From Acidovorax sp. SRB_14 (lineage in GTDB: Bacteria > Pseudomonadota > Gammaproteobacteria > Burkholderiales > Burkholderiaceae_C), in NCBI RefSeq assembly GCF_012932145.1, contig NZ_MWOK01000013.1, positions 1 through 50,887 of the forward strand: a stretch of DNA of 50,887 nt, written 5' to 3'. Shown here piece after piece: positions 8,015 through 16,133 of this stretch; position 1 is the stretch's first letter; each line of letters starts with the position of its first letter. Made by a program: the position numbers and the translations under genes. The notes beneath the pieces were generated by a model, which was not told the origin of the DNA, searched no databases, and saw only the letters and a list, made by a program, of their open reading frames with translations.

Positions 8015-8786
8015 AGCCCGCAACGACACCGTGCGCCTGGCCAAGCGCCTGGCGGCCGAGCACGGCCTCTCGCGCAGCACGGCCGAGCAGTACATCGAAG
8101 GCGGCTGGGTCACGGTGGACGGCAAGACCATCGAAGTGCCCGGCGCGCGCGTGGCGCCGCACCAGAGCGTGGTGCTGGCGCCGGGCGCGAGCCTGTTCGA
8201 CCTCGTGCCCGTCACCCTGCTGCTGCACAAGCCGCCAGGCTTCGAGGCCGGGCTGGGCATGGCCGCGGGAGCGGCCGCGCACGGCAGCCGCAGCCAGGGC
8301 GCGCGCGCCGCGCTCACGCTCTTGAGCGCGGCCTCGCACATGGCCGGCGACGCGGCCGAGACCCGCGTGCTGCTGCGCCATTTCAAGCAGCTCGAATGCT
8401 TCACGCCGCTGCCCACCGAGGCCAGCGGGCTCGTCGTCTTCACGCAGGACCCGCGCATCGCGCGCAAGCTGGCCGAAGACATCGAGACGCTGGAGCAGGA
8501 GTGCATCGTCGAAGTGGCCGGCCAGATCTCCGACCACGGCCTGCAGCGCCTGTGCCACGGGCTGAGCTTCAACGGCCGGCCGCTGCCGCCGATCAAGGTG
8601 AGCTGGCAGAACGAAACGCGCCTGCGCTTTGCGCTCAAGGGAATACGCCCCGGCCAGGTGCCGGCCATGTGCGAGGCCGTGGGCCTGCGCGTGGTGGCCC
8701 TCAAGCGCATCCGCATCGGCCGCGTGCCGCTGGCCAAGGTGCCCGAGGGGCAGTGGCGCTATCTGCAGGCGTGGGAGAAGTTTTGA
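8007..8786 (+). CDS. S4-domain, RsuA/RluF-like protein lacking pseudouridine synthase motifs
   Basis: A 259-residue protein with an N-terminal S4 RNA-binding domain (about residues 8-62, LSRSTAEQYIEGGWVTVDGK) and a body alignable with small-subunit-type pseudouridine synthases (LLLHKPPGF near 72-79; LKRIRIGRVPL near the end). The three key motifs are altered: GRLD with the catalytic Asp is TPLP (133-136); the motif-II Tyr in KEYLV is Cys166 in QECIV; RQIRRM is GQVPAM (216-221). By family knowledge it should lack normal uridine isomerisation, and an RNA-binding role is the simplest reading. It overlaps the Nudix-MBL gene by 8 nt and precedes rnpB, which is on the other strand. Confidence 0.88.
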   Translation: MTEARNDTVRLAKRLAAEHGLSRSTAEQYIEGGWVTVDGKTIEVPGARVAPHQSVVLAPGASLFDLVPVTLLLHKPPGFEAGLGMAAGAAAHGSRSQGARAALTLLSAASHMAGDAAETRVLLRHFKQLECFTPLPTEASGLVVFTQDPRIARKLAEDIETLEQECIVEVAGQISDHGLQRLCHGLSFNGRPLPPIKVSWQNETRLRFALKGIRPGQVPAMCEAVGLRVVALKRIRIGRVPLAKVPEGQWRYLQAWEKF

Positions 8787-8832
8787 GTGCGGAGTGGACG
8801 GCTTGCGTGAATGCCAGCCGCCCTGAAAAAGT

Positions 8833-9150
8833 GTGAAGCGCGCCGATAAGCCGGATTCTGTGCACCCGGTTGCCCGGGCGTGACCGCCATTACTCTGGGC
8901 CGGGTGTCGCCACCACGGCTCGGTGCTACCTACCCGCCAGCTCTGCGGAACCACATCAACGCTGGCCTACTTGGTATTGCTGCGCGTAGAGATTGCCCGT
9001 TTCACCCGAACTCAATCGGCTCGTCTCTGTTGCTCTGATCCTCACCTCACGGTGGGCAGCCGTTAGCTGCTACGCTGTCCTGTGCAGTCCGGACGTTCCT
9101 CCAGTGCCTGGTTTCCCAGATTGCACCAGCGGCGGTCTGGCGCGCTTCAC
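8833..9150 (-). ncRNA. rnpB: RNase P RNA, bacterial type A
   Basis: The catalytic RNA of RNase P, which matures tRNA 5' ends. On the minus strand the ends pair as P1: GTGAAGCGCGCC at 9150 down to 9139 with GGCGCGCTTCAC at 8844 down to 8833. The 5' part contains GAGGAACGTCCGGAC, the highly conserved P4/CR-I segment near the 5' side. The 3' part contains CAGAATCCGGCTTATCGGC, whose CCGGCTTA end is typical. Conserved ACAGAGACGAGCC-type sequence appears mid-molecule. At about 318 nt it is short but acceptable for a type A RNA in this lineage. It is divergent from cysK. Confidence 0.95.
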
Positions 9151-9157
9151 GGATGCG

Positions 9158-9163
9158 ATTATC
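9158..9163 (-). promoter_or_regulatory. -10 box of rnpB
   Basis: GATAAT on the minus strand lies 7 nt before the predicted 5' end of rnpB (9150), the expected distance. No strong -35 is apparent. Confidence 0.5.
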
Positions 9164-9249
9164 ACCGCATGGCGGCATATCCATATGGGATTGCGGCAGA
9201 TCGACTGGGCCAGAATGCGCAGCACCCCCCTTTTTTTTCAGGAGTCCCC

Positions 9250-10167
<918 letters not shown>

Positions 10168-10168
10168 A

Positions 10169-10223
10169 GCCAAAACAGCCTCTGACGCTTGTGCAGAAAG
10201 CGCTGGCAGCTCTTAATTCAGGA
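10169..10223 (-). repeat. dispersed ~55-bp repeat, copy 4 (downstream of cysK)
   Basis: The minus strand reads TTAAGAGCTGCCAGCGCTTT, then GCACAAGCGTCAGAGGCTG, one of the better matches to the family core. It begins right after the cysK stop codon. Confidence 0.75.
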
Positions 10224-10241
10224 GCAAATTGGCCCCTGTTC

Positions 10242-10276
10242 GCCCTGCCATGCCATGCGCCCCGCAGGGCTTTTTT
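10242..10276 (+). terminator. terminator after cysK
   Basis: GCCCTGC (10242-10248) pairs with GCAGGGC (10264-10270) across a 15-nt loop and is followed by TTTTTT. Confidence 0.7.
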
Positions 10277-10365
10277 GTGGCGGGTCCAGCGGAGAGTCCG
10301 CACCGCTGCAGCGTTTCTGCGCTGCCCCGGTGCGCGTGCGTTGGCGGGCGGTGGGGCGCGGTGCC

Positions 10366-10977
10366 TCAGCCGTGTACCGGCCCATAGGCCGCCATGAACG
10401 CAGCGATCGCACGCTCCACTGTGGCGTTCATTTCTTCGGCAGAGAGCGGCTCAAGGGTCTGGAACAGAAAGCGGTCCAGCCATTCCGCTTCCAGCAGGCC
10501 GCGCAGGTGCAGGGCCGCGATCCGCGCATCTGCGGGCCGCAGCTTATCTGCGTCCATCGCCTGCTGCAGGTAGGCCGAAACGACCGCCTCGTTGCGCACG
10601 GGGCCGAGTTGGTAGCATTTCTTCCCCAGTTCCGAGCGCCCGGCCTCCGCGACGATCAGGCGGCGCATAGCCTGCACCTGCGGTGAATACAGCAGCGTGA
10701 GCAGCCCGCGGCCGAATTTTTCCAGTGCCTCGGTCATGTCCTCGACGGAGGCGTCGAGCGCTTCGAGGCTGGCCTGGAACTCCGCCTCGGTGGCGTCGAA
10801 CACCACGGCCGAGAACAGCTCTTCCTTTGACGCGAAGTAGTTGTACAGCGTGGCCTTGGAGTAGCCCAGGTGATCGCAGATGGCCGACATCGTGGTCCTC
10901 TCGAACCCCGTTTCCTGAAAAACCTCGGCGGCAGCCTCCAGGATGGCCTGGCGTCTTGTCTCGCTTTTTGCGCGCAC
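10366..10977 (-). CDS. TetR/AcrR-family repressor of the adjacent efflux operon
   Basis: A 203-residue TetR regulator. The N-terminal HTH (about residues 8-55) contains TTMSAICDHLGYSKATLYNYF, and an effector-binding helical domain with a TetR_C-like second half follows. The start is GTG (10975-10977) with AAAGGGG upstream. It is divergent from a three-gene efflux operon. Two related 6-4-6 dyads in the 99-bp gap are the probable binding sites, one just past the tetR -10 and the other over the efflux -10/start. Repression released by a transported toxic ligand is the expected logic; the ligand is unknown. Confidence 0.92.
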   Translation of the reverse strand: MRAKSETRRQAILEAAAEVFQETGFERTTMSAICDHLGYSKATLYNYFASKEELFSAVVFDATEAEFQASLEALDASVEDMTEALEKFGRGLLTLLYSPQVQAMRRLIVAEAGRSELGKKCYQLGPVRNEAVVSAYLQQAMDADKLRPADARIAALHLRGLLEAEWLDRFLFQTLEPLSAEEMNATVERAIAAFMAAYGPVHG

Positions 10978-10994
10978 GTCAACCCCTTTATTTT

Positions 10995-11010
10995 TGAACC
11001 AATGGGTTCA
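10995..11010. promoter_or_regulatory. TetR operator O1 (perfect dyad)
   Basis: TGAACC-AATG-GGTTCA, with perfect 6-bp arms. It lies 1 bp downstream of the tetR -10 (minus-strand GATAAA, 11012-11017), a position suited to autorepression. Confidence 0.75.
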
Positions 11011-11017
11011 GTTTATC

Positions 11018-11046
11018 TTGATTGCCAGGAAACGCAAGAGTAAACT
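11018..11046 (+). promoter_or_regulatory. promoter of the efflux operon
   Basis: TTGATT (11018-11023), a 17-nt spacer, then TAAACT (11041-11046). Each hexamer matches 4 of 6 consensus positions and the spacing is ideal. The -10 overlaps operator O2. Confidence 0.65.
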
Positions 11047-11061
11047 AAACCGCTCAGTTCA
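11046..11061. promoter_or_regulatory. TetR operator O2 (imperfect dyad)
   Basis: TAAACC-GCTC-AGTTCA has the same 6-4-6 layout as O1 with one mismatch per arm. Its centre is 51 bp from that of O1, and it covers the end of the -10 box and the likely start of efflux transcription. Confidence 0.65.
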
Positions 11062-11076
11062 TTTAACGGAGTATGG

Positions 11077-12570
11077 ATGCTTCACCACAGCACGCAGCCC
11101 GCGCCCACCCCGCGTCGGCTGACCTGGCCCCTCACGGCCCTGGGCGCCGCCCTGTTTCTGGCCGGATGCGCCCAGTTGCCCGACCTGGGCGCCACGCCCC
11201 AGCCCAAGGCTGCCAACGCCTTCCAGTCCACGGTCTCCCTGACCGCGCCGAGCGCCCTGTGGCCCACCGACCAGTGGTGGTCGGTCTATGGCGATGCCCA
11301 GCTGAACGCGCTCATCGATGAAGCGCTGGCCGATGCGCCCGACTTGGCCGCCGCTGCAGCGCGGCTGCAGCGGGCGGGCGCCGTCGTACAGATCGCGGGC
11401 TCGGCCAATAAGCCGCAGTTCAGCGCCAATGCCTCCGTCACCGGCGACAAGCTCAGCTACAACCACCTGATCCCGCGCTCGCCCGCCACCGAGGGCATGA
11501 ACGACTATGGCCGCGCTACGCTCGATGTGCGCTGGGAGCTGGACTTCTGGGGCAAGAACCGCGCCGCGCTGGCCGCGGCCACGTCGGACGTCGAAGCCAG
11601 CCGCGCCGAGCTGGCGCAGGCGCGGCTGTGGCTGGCCGCGGGTGTGGCCGCCAATTACGCCGAACTGAGCCGCCTGTATGCCAACCGCGACACCGCCGCC
11701 AAGGCGGTGGAGATTCGCCGCAAGACGGCCAGCCTGTTTGCCCAGCGCTTTGACAACGGGTTGGAAACGCGCGGCGGCCTGCGCAATGCCGACGCGCGCC
11801 GCGCCGTGACCGAAGGCGAGCTGCTGGCCATTGACGAGCAGATCGCGCTGCAGCGCCACCGCCTGGCCGCGCTGCTGGGCGCCGGCCCGGACCGGGGCCT
11901 GTCGATTGCGGCGCCGACCCTGAAGCTGGACCGCGCCTTCGGCCTGCCTGCCGAGCTGTCAGCCGACCTGCTGGGCCGCCGCCCCGACGTGGTGGCCACG
12001 CGCCTGCGCGCCGAGGCGCAGGCACGCCGCATCGAGCAGAAGAAGGCCGAGTTCTACCCCAACGTCAACCTGTCGGCGCTGGTGGGTGTGCAGTCGCTGG
12101 GGCTGGACATGCTGGCCAAGGGCGGCTCGGGCATTGCCAGCGTGGGCCCGGCGATTTCACTGCCGATCTTCAGCGGCGGGCGCCTGCAGGGCGAGCTGCG
12201 CGGCGCGCATGCCGGTTATGCCGAGGCGGTGGCCCAGTACAACGCCACCGTGGCGCGCGCGCTGCAGGACGTGGCCGATAACGCGGTCAGCCAGAAAGCC
12301 CTGGGCCAGCGCCTCGTCAAGGCGCAAGAGGCCGTGGAAGCCGCTGCCGAGGCGCACCGCGTGGCCAGCAACCGCTACGAAGGCGGGCTGGCGACCTACC
12401 TCGAAGTGCTGACGGCCGAAGACAGCCTGCTCGGCGCCCTCAGCGCCCAGACCAACCTGCGCTCCGCATCGTTCACGCTCGACATCGGCCTGCAGCGGGC
12501 GCTGGGCGGCGGCTATCGCGCCGCCCCCGCCAGCACCCAGGCCAGCGCCCCCGCCGGCGTGCCGCAGTAA
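11077..12570 (+). CDS. outer-membrane efflux lipoprotein (OprM/NodT, TolC family)
   Basis: A 497-residue outer-membrane channel of a tripartite pump. The signal peptide carries a lipobox (ALFLAGC, Cys31). The NodT-type N-terminus WWSVYGDAQLNALIDEAL follows, then two TolC-like repeats with long coiled-coil helices; LRAEAQARRIEQKKAEFYPN and SLPIFSGGRL are typical. ACGGAG precedes the ATG. It is the first gene of the operon, followed by the periplasmic adaptor and the DHA2 transporter, and is controlled by the divergent TetR. The substrate is unknown. Confidence 0.93.
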   Translation: MLHHSTQPAPTPRRLTWPLTALGAALFLAGCAQLPDLGATPQPKAANAFQSTVSLTAPSALWPTDQWWSVYGDAQLNALIDEALADAPDLAAAAARLQRAGAVVQIAGSANKPQFSANASVTGDKLSYNHLIPRSPATEGMNDYGRATLDVRWELDFWGKNRAALAAATSDVEASRAELAQARLWLAAGVAANYAELSRLYANRDTAAKAVEIRRKTASLFAQRFDNGLETRGGLRNADARRAVTEGELLAIDEQIALQRHRLAALLGAGPDRGLSIAAPTLKLDRAFGLPAELSADLLGRRPDVVATRLRAEAQARRIEQKKAEFYPNVNLSALVGVQSLGLDMLAKGGSGIASVGPAISLPIFSGGRLQGELRGAHAGYAEAVAQYNATVARALQDVADNAVSQKALGQRLVKAQEAVEAAAEAHRVASNRYEGGLATYLEVLTAEDSLLGALSAQTNLRSASFTLDIGLQRALGGGYRAAPASTQASAPAGVPQ

Positions 12571-12621
12571 GCGCTCAAAACTCCGCCCGCTCTGGGCCTC
12601 TACATCGATCAAGGAATTTCA

Positions 12622-13800
12622 ATGTCTGAAAACACCACCAGCTCTGCCGCCGATGCCCTCATGAAAAAGCGCCGCAACACCCGCCTGGCCATGCTGGGCG
12701 GCGTGGTCGTGCTGGCCGCTGCGGGCTCCACCGCCTACTGGAAGCTGCACGCCTCGCATTTCGTCTCCACCGACAACGCCTACGCGGCGGCCGAAGTGGC
12801 GCAGATCACGCCGTCCGTGGGCGGCACCGTGCTCGAAGTGAACGTCAGCGACACCGAAACGGTGCAGCGGGGCGATGTGCTGCTGGTCATCGACCCCACC
12901 GACGCCCAGCTGGCCGTGGCCCAGGCCACGGCGGAACTCGACCGCGCCACGCGCCGCGTCAAAAGCTACATGGCCAACGACACCAACCTGACAGCGCAGA
13001 TCAGTGCGCGCGAGGCCGACGCCCAGCGCGCCAGCGCCCAGCTGGCGGCCGCGCAGGCCGACTTCGAACGCGCCAAGGTGGACCTGCAGCGCCGCCAGGC
13101 GCTGGTGGCCTCGGGCTCGGTGTCGGGCGACGAACTCACGCGCGCCAAGAATGCCTTTGACGCCGCCACCGCGCAGCTGGCCGCCGCCAAGGCCGCCGCC
13201 GCCCAGGTCACGGCCAACCAGCGCTCGGCGGTGGCTGCCAAGGAGGCCAACGCCGCCCTGATCAGCCACAGCAGCGTGGACACCAACCCCGAAGTGGCCG
13301 CCGCGCGCGCGCGCCTGGACCAGGCCAAGGTGGATCTGGCGCGCACCGTGATCCGCGCGCCGCTCGACGGCGTGGTGGCCCAGCGCAGGGTGCAGCTGGG
13401 CCAGCGCGTGCAGCCCGGCATGCCGCTGATGGCAGTGGTGCCCGTGTATGAGATCTACGTGGACGCCAACTTCAAGGAAGTGCAGCTCGAAAAAGTGCGC
13501 GTGGGCCAGAGCGTCACGCTGCACGCCGACCTCTACGGCCAGGGCGTGACTTACCAGGGCGTGGTCGAAGGCTTCTCGGGCGGTTCGGGCTCGGCCTTCT
13601 CGACCATTCCGGCGCAGAACGCCACGGGCAACTGGATCAAGGTGGTGCAGCGCCTGCCCGTGCGCGTGAAGCTCGACCCGGCAGAACTGCAGGCGAACCC
13701 GCTCAAGGTCGGTTTGTCCATGAGCGCGGAAATCGACACCCGCACTGGCGACAAGCAGGCCACTGCCGCCGCTGAAGCCCAGCGCACCGCAGCGAACTGA
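12622..13800 (+). CDS. membrane fusion protein, HlyD/EmrA family
   Basis: A 392-residue periplasmic adaptor linking the inner-membrane transporter to the outer-membrane channel. One N-terminal membrane segment (about residues 18-38) precedes a biotinyl-lipoyl-like half (VGGTVLEVNVSDTETVQRGD), a long alpha-hairpin (about 95-225, rich in Ala and Gln), the second lipoyl half (VIRAPLDGVVAQRRVQLGQ) and a beta-barrel (YVDANFKEVQLEKVRVGQ). The last is the EmrA signature. AAGGA lies upstream of the ATG. The partner MFS gene starts 14 bp downstream. Confidence 0.94.
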   Translation: MSENTTSSAADALMKKRRNTRLAMLGGVVVLAAAGSTAYWKLHASHFVSTDNAYAAAEVAQITPSVGGTVLEVNVSDTETVQRGDVLLVIDPTDAQLAVAQATAELDRATRRVKSYMANDTNLTAQISAREADAQRASAQLAAAQADFERAKVDLQRRQALVASGSVSGDELTRAKNAFDAATAQLAAAKAAAAQVTANQRSAVAAKEANAALISHSSVDTNPEVAAARARLDQAKVDLARTVIRAPLDGVVAQRRVQLGQRVQPGMPLMAVVPVYEIYVDANFKEVQLEKVRVGQSVTLHADLYGQGVTYQGVVEGFSGGSGSAFSTIPAQNATGNWIKVVQRLPVRVKLDPAELQANPLKVGLSMSAEIDTRTGDKQATAAAEAQRTAAN

Positions 13801-13814
13801 GCGGGACCGCAACC

Positions 13815-15377
13815 ATGAGTCAAGCGACGACGGCGCCCGGCGCGCCGGTCCCCCTTGCCCACGACGGTGCGGCGCCCCTGAAAGGCCCGATGCTGGCAGT
13901 GGCCGCCCTGATGCTGGCTGCCGCCAACTTCATCGCGGTCCTCAACATGACCATCGCCAACGTGGCGGTGCCCAACATTGCCGGCGCCTTGGGCGCAGCC
14001 GCCAGCCAGGGCACCTGGGTCATCACCTCGTTCGCCGTCGGCGAGGCCATCACCGTGCCGCTGACCGGCTGGTTTGCGGCGCGCTTCGGCGCGGTGCGCG
14101 TGTTCGTGGTGTCGATGATCCTGTTTGGCATCTTCTCCATCCTGTGCGGGCTCTCCACTTCGATCGGCATGCTGGTGGTGGCGCGCGTGTTCCAGGGTCT
14201 GAGCGGTGGCCCATTGATGCCACTGTCGCAGACGCTGATGCTGCGCATCTTCCCCAAGGACAAGGCCGGGGCCGCCATCGGCATCTGGTCGATGACGACG
14301 CTGGTGGCGCCGGTGGTGGGCCCGATTCTGGGCGGCTGGCTGGTCGATGACTACACCTGGAACTGGGTGTTCCTGATCAATGCGCCGATTGCCATCGGTT
14401 TTGGCCTGGGCGCCTGGAAGCTGCTCAAGCACTACCAGGATGCCCCCGTGCGCAACCCGTTCGACAAGGTCGGGCTGGGCCTGCTGGTCGTCTGGGTGGT
14501 GGCGCTGCAACTGGTGCTGGACGAGGGCAAGAACCTCGACTGGTTCGCCTCCAACCAGATCGTGGCGCTGAGCATCGTTGCCGTGGTGGGTTTTGCCGCC
14601 TTCCTGATCTGGGAGCTGCACGAAAAACACCCGGTGGTGGACCTGCGCGTGTTCCGCCACCGCGGCTTCAACGCCGCCGTGATCACCGTCAGCGTCGCCT
14701 ACGCCGCCTTCTTCGGCGTCAGTGTGCTCACGCCGCTGTGGCTGCAGAGCTTCATGGGCTACACCGCCACCGACGCGGGCCTGGCCACCGCCTGGACGGG
14801 CGTGACGGCGCTGATCGTCGCGCCCATCGTGGCGTCGAGCAAGCGCGACCCGCGGGCGCTGGTGTTCTTTGGTGTGCTCTGGATGGGCTTGGTGACGCTG
14901 TGGCGCACGGTGGCCAACAGCGACATGGCGTTCTGGGACATTGCGATCCCGCTGGCCGTGATGGGCTTTGCGCTGCCGTTCTTCTTCATCCCGACCACGG
15001 GCATCGCCCTGGGCAGCGTGGAGGAGCGCGAGATGGACTCGGCCGCCGGCCTGATGAACTTCCTGCGCACGCTCTCAGGCGCCTTCGCCACCTCGGTGGT
15101 GACGACCGTGTGGGCCAACCAGACCACGCGCAACCACGCCGAACTGGTGGGCCTGGCCGACCGCGATGGCAGCGTGCACGCCATGTTGACCCAGTCCGGC
15201 ACGCCACCCGAGGCCGCTACCCAGGTGCTGGACTACCTGATCGTGTCGCAAAGCGGCATGTTGTCCACCAACCAGGTCATGACCGGCATCGCCGTGATGT
15301 TCTTCATCGCCGCCGCCATCATCTGGATCGCCCCCAAGCCCACGCGCACGATCGAGCCCGGCGCCGGTGGGCATTGA
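13815..15377 (+). CDS. DHA2-family MFS multidrug transporter (EmrB/QacA type)
   Basis: A 520-residue, 14-helix proton-driven exporter. Helix 1 carries FIAVLNMTIANVAVPNI, followed by WVITSFAVGEAITVPLTGWF (motif D1/A region) and motif C in the fifth helix, TLVAPVVGPILGGWLVDD. All are typical of EmrB. It is the inner-membrane pump of the TetR-controlled operon, after the adaptor gene. A repeat of about 130 bp begins directly after its stop codon. The substrate is unknown; hydrophobic toxicants are usual for the family. Confidence 0.94.
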   Translation: MSQATTAPGAPVPLAHDGAAPLKGPMLAVAALMLAAANFIAVLNMTIANVAVPNIAGALGAAASQGTWVITSFAVGEAITVPLTGWFAARFGAVRVFVVSMILFGIFSILCGLSTSIGMLVVARVFQGLSGGPLMPLSQTLMLRIFPKDKAGAAIGIWSMTTLVAPVVGPILGGWLVDDYTWNWVFLINAPIAIGFGLGAWKLLKHYQDAPVRNPFDKVGLGLLVVWVVALQLVLDEGKNLDWFASNQIVALSIVAVVGFAAFLIWELHEKHPVVDLRVFRHRGFNAAVITVSVAYAAFFGVSVLTPLWLQSFMGYTATDAGLATAWTGVTALIVAPIVASSKRDPRALVFFGVLWMGLVTLWRTVANSDMAFWDIAIPLAVMGFALPFFFIPTTGIALGSVEEREMDSAAGLMNFLRTLSGAFATSVVTTVWANQTTRNHAELVGLADRDGSVHAMLTQSGTPPEAATQVLDYLIVSQSGMLSTNQVMTGIAVMFFIAAAIIWIAPKPTRTIEPGAGGH

Positions 15378-15512
15378 GCGACACCCCCCTGTGGCGCTGC
15401 GCGCCCTCCCCCTTCTCTGGCATCGCTGCGCGATGCGGAAGGGGGACGCCGCCAGCGCGGCGGGGCGGCCCTTGCGCGACGGCCGCTGGCCTGTGCTGCG
15501 CAAGTTTCATAG
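15378..15512 (+). repeat. ~130-bp interspersed repeat, copy A, with hairpin
   Basis: This closely matches 44304-44434. The best-conserved block is CAGCGCGGCGGGGCGGCCC plus TTGCGCG. A hairpin forms from TCCCCCTT (15407-15414) with AAGGGGGA (15439-15446) and GCATCGC (15420-15426) with GCGATGC (15430-15436). The copy starts right after the DHA2 gene's stop codon. Confidence 0.85.
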
Positions 15513-15568
15513 GCCGCGGATGGTACCCAGCGCAATCGATTACTGCTATTTGTAGAAAGATACATCCC

Positions 15569-16012
15569 ATGTTCAAGCACATCCTGGTTCCCACCGATGG
15601 CTCCGCGCTGTCGCTGAGCAGCGTCGCGCGGGCCGCGTCCTATGCCAAAGACAGCGGCGCCCGCATCACGCTGTTCTATGCCCAGCCCGATCCGCCGTCC
15701 GCCTATGCCGGGCTGGGTGCGCTCAGCAACCCCCACCTGGCCCAGGAAATCCAGACCCGTCTCGACGAGGCCGCCAAGGAAATCCTCGCTGCAGCGCAAG
15801 CGCTGGTGCGTGACGCCGGCACCCCCTGCCAAAGCGTGGTGCTGGTGGGCGACAAGCCGTATGAGCTCATCATTGCGGCGGCCGACGCCCACGGCTGCGA
15901 CCTGATCTTCATGGCCTCCCATGGCCGCTCGGGTGTCAGCGCGCTGCTGCTGGGCAGCGAAACGCAGAAAGTGCTGGCGCACTCCAAGATTCCGGTGCTG
16001 GTGTATCGGTGA
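15569..16012 (+). CDS. universal stress protein (UspA family)
   Basis: A 147-residue single-domain Usp protein. It starts MFKHILVPTDGS and ends with the nucleotide-binding loop ASHGRSGVSALLLGSETQKV, which has the spaced G-9x-G-S of ATP-binding members (Ala in place of the first Gly). It is probably a cytosolic ATP-binding stress-response protein. A weak purine-rich site precedes the ATG at 15569; longer upstream frames are shadows of the MFS gene. It stands alone between the repeat and the flavoprotein gene. Confidence 0.92.
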   Translation: MFKHILVPTDGSALSLSSVARAASYAKDSGARITLFYAQPDPPSAYAGLGALSNPHLAQEIQTRLDEAAKEILAAAQALVRDAGTPCQSVVLVGDKPYELIIAAADAHGCDLIFMASHGRSGVSALLLGSETQKVLAHSKIPVLVYR

Positions 16013-16079
16013 GGGGCGGCCCATGGCGGGCATGGCAACGGCGCAAGGGGGCGGGCCCGGCGCGCCAGGGCGCGGTCGG

Positions 16080-16085
16080 TAAAAT
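16080..16085 (+). promoter_or_regulatory. -10 box upstream of the COG2509 flavoprotein
   Basis: TAAAAT in a very GC-rich gap, about 48 nt before the ATG at 16134. No clear -35. Confidence 0.35.
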
Positions 16086-16133
16086 CCCCGTCCCCTCCAT
16101 TGCCTTGCCCGATCACCACGGGCCCGCACTCCC

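Noticed and set aside
12966-13421. Repetitive Ala/Gln-coding stretch in the membrane fusion protein, considered as a DNA repeat
   Set aside because: It is explained by the long coiled-coil hairpin of EmrA/HlyD proteins; there are no true DNA repeat units.
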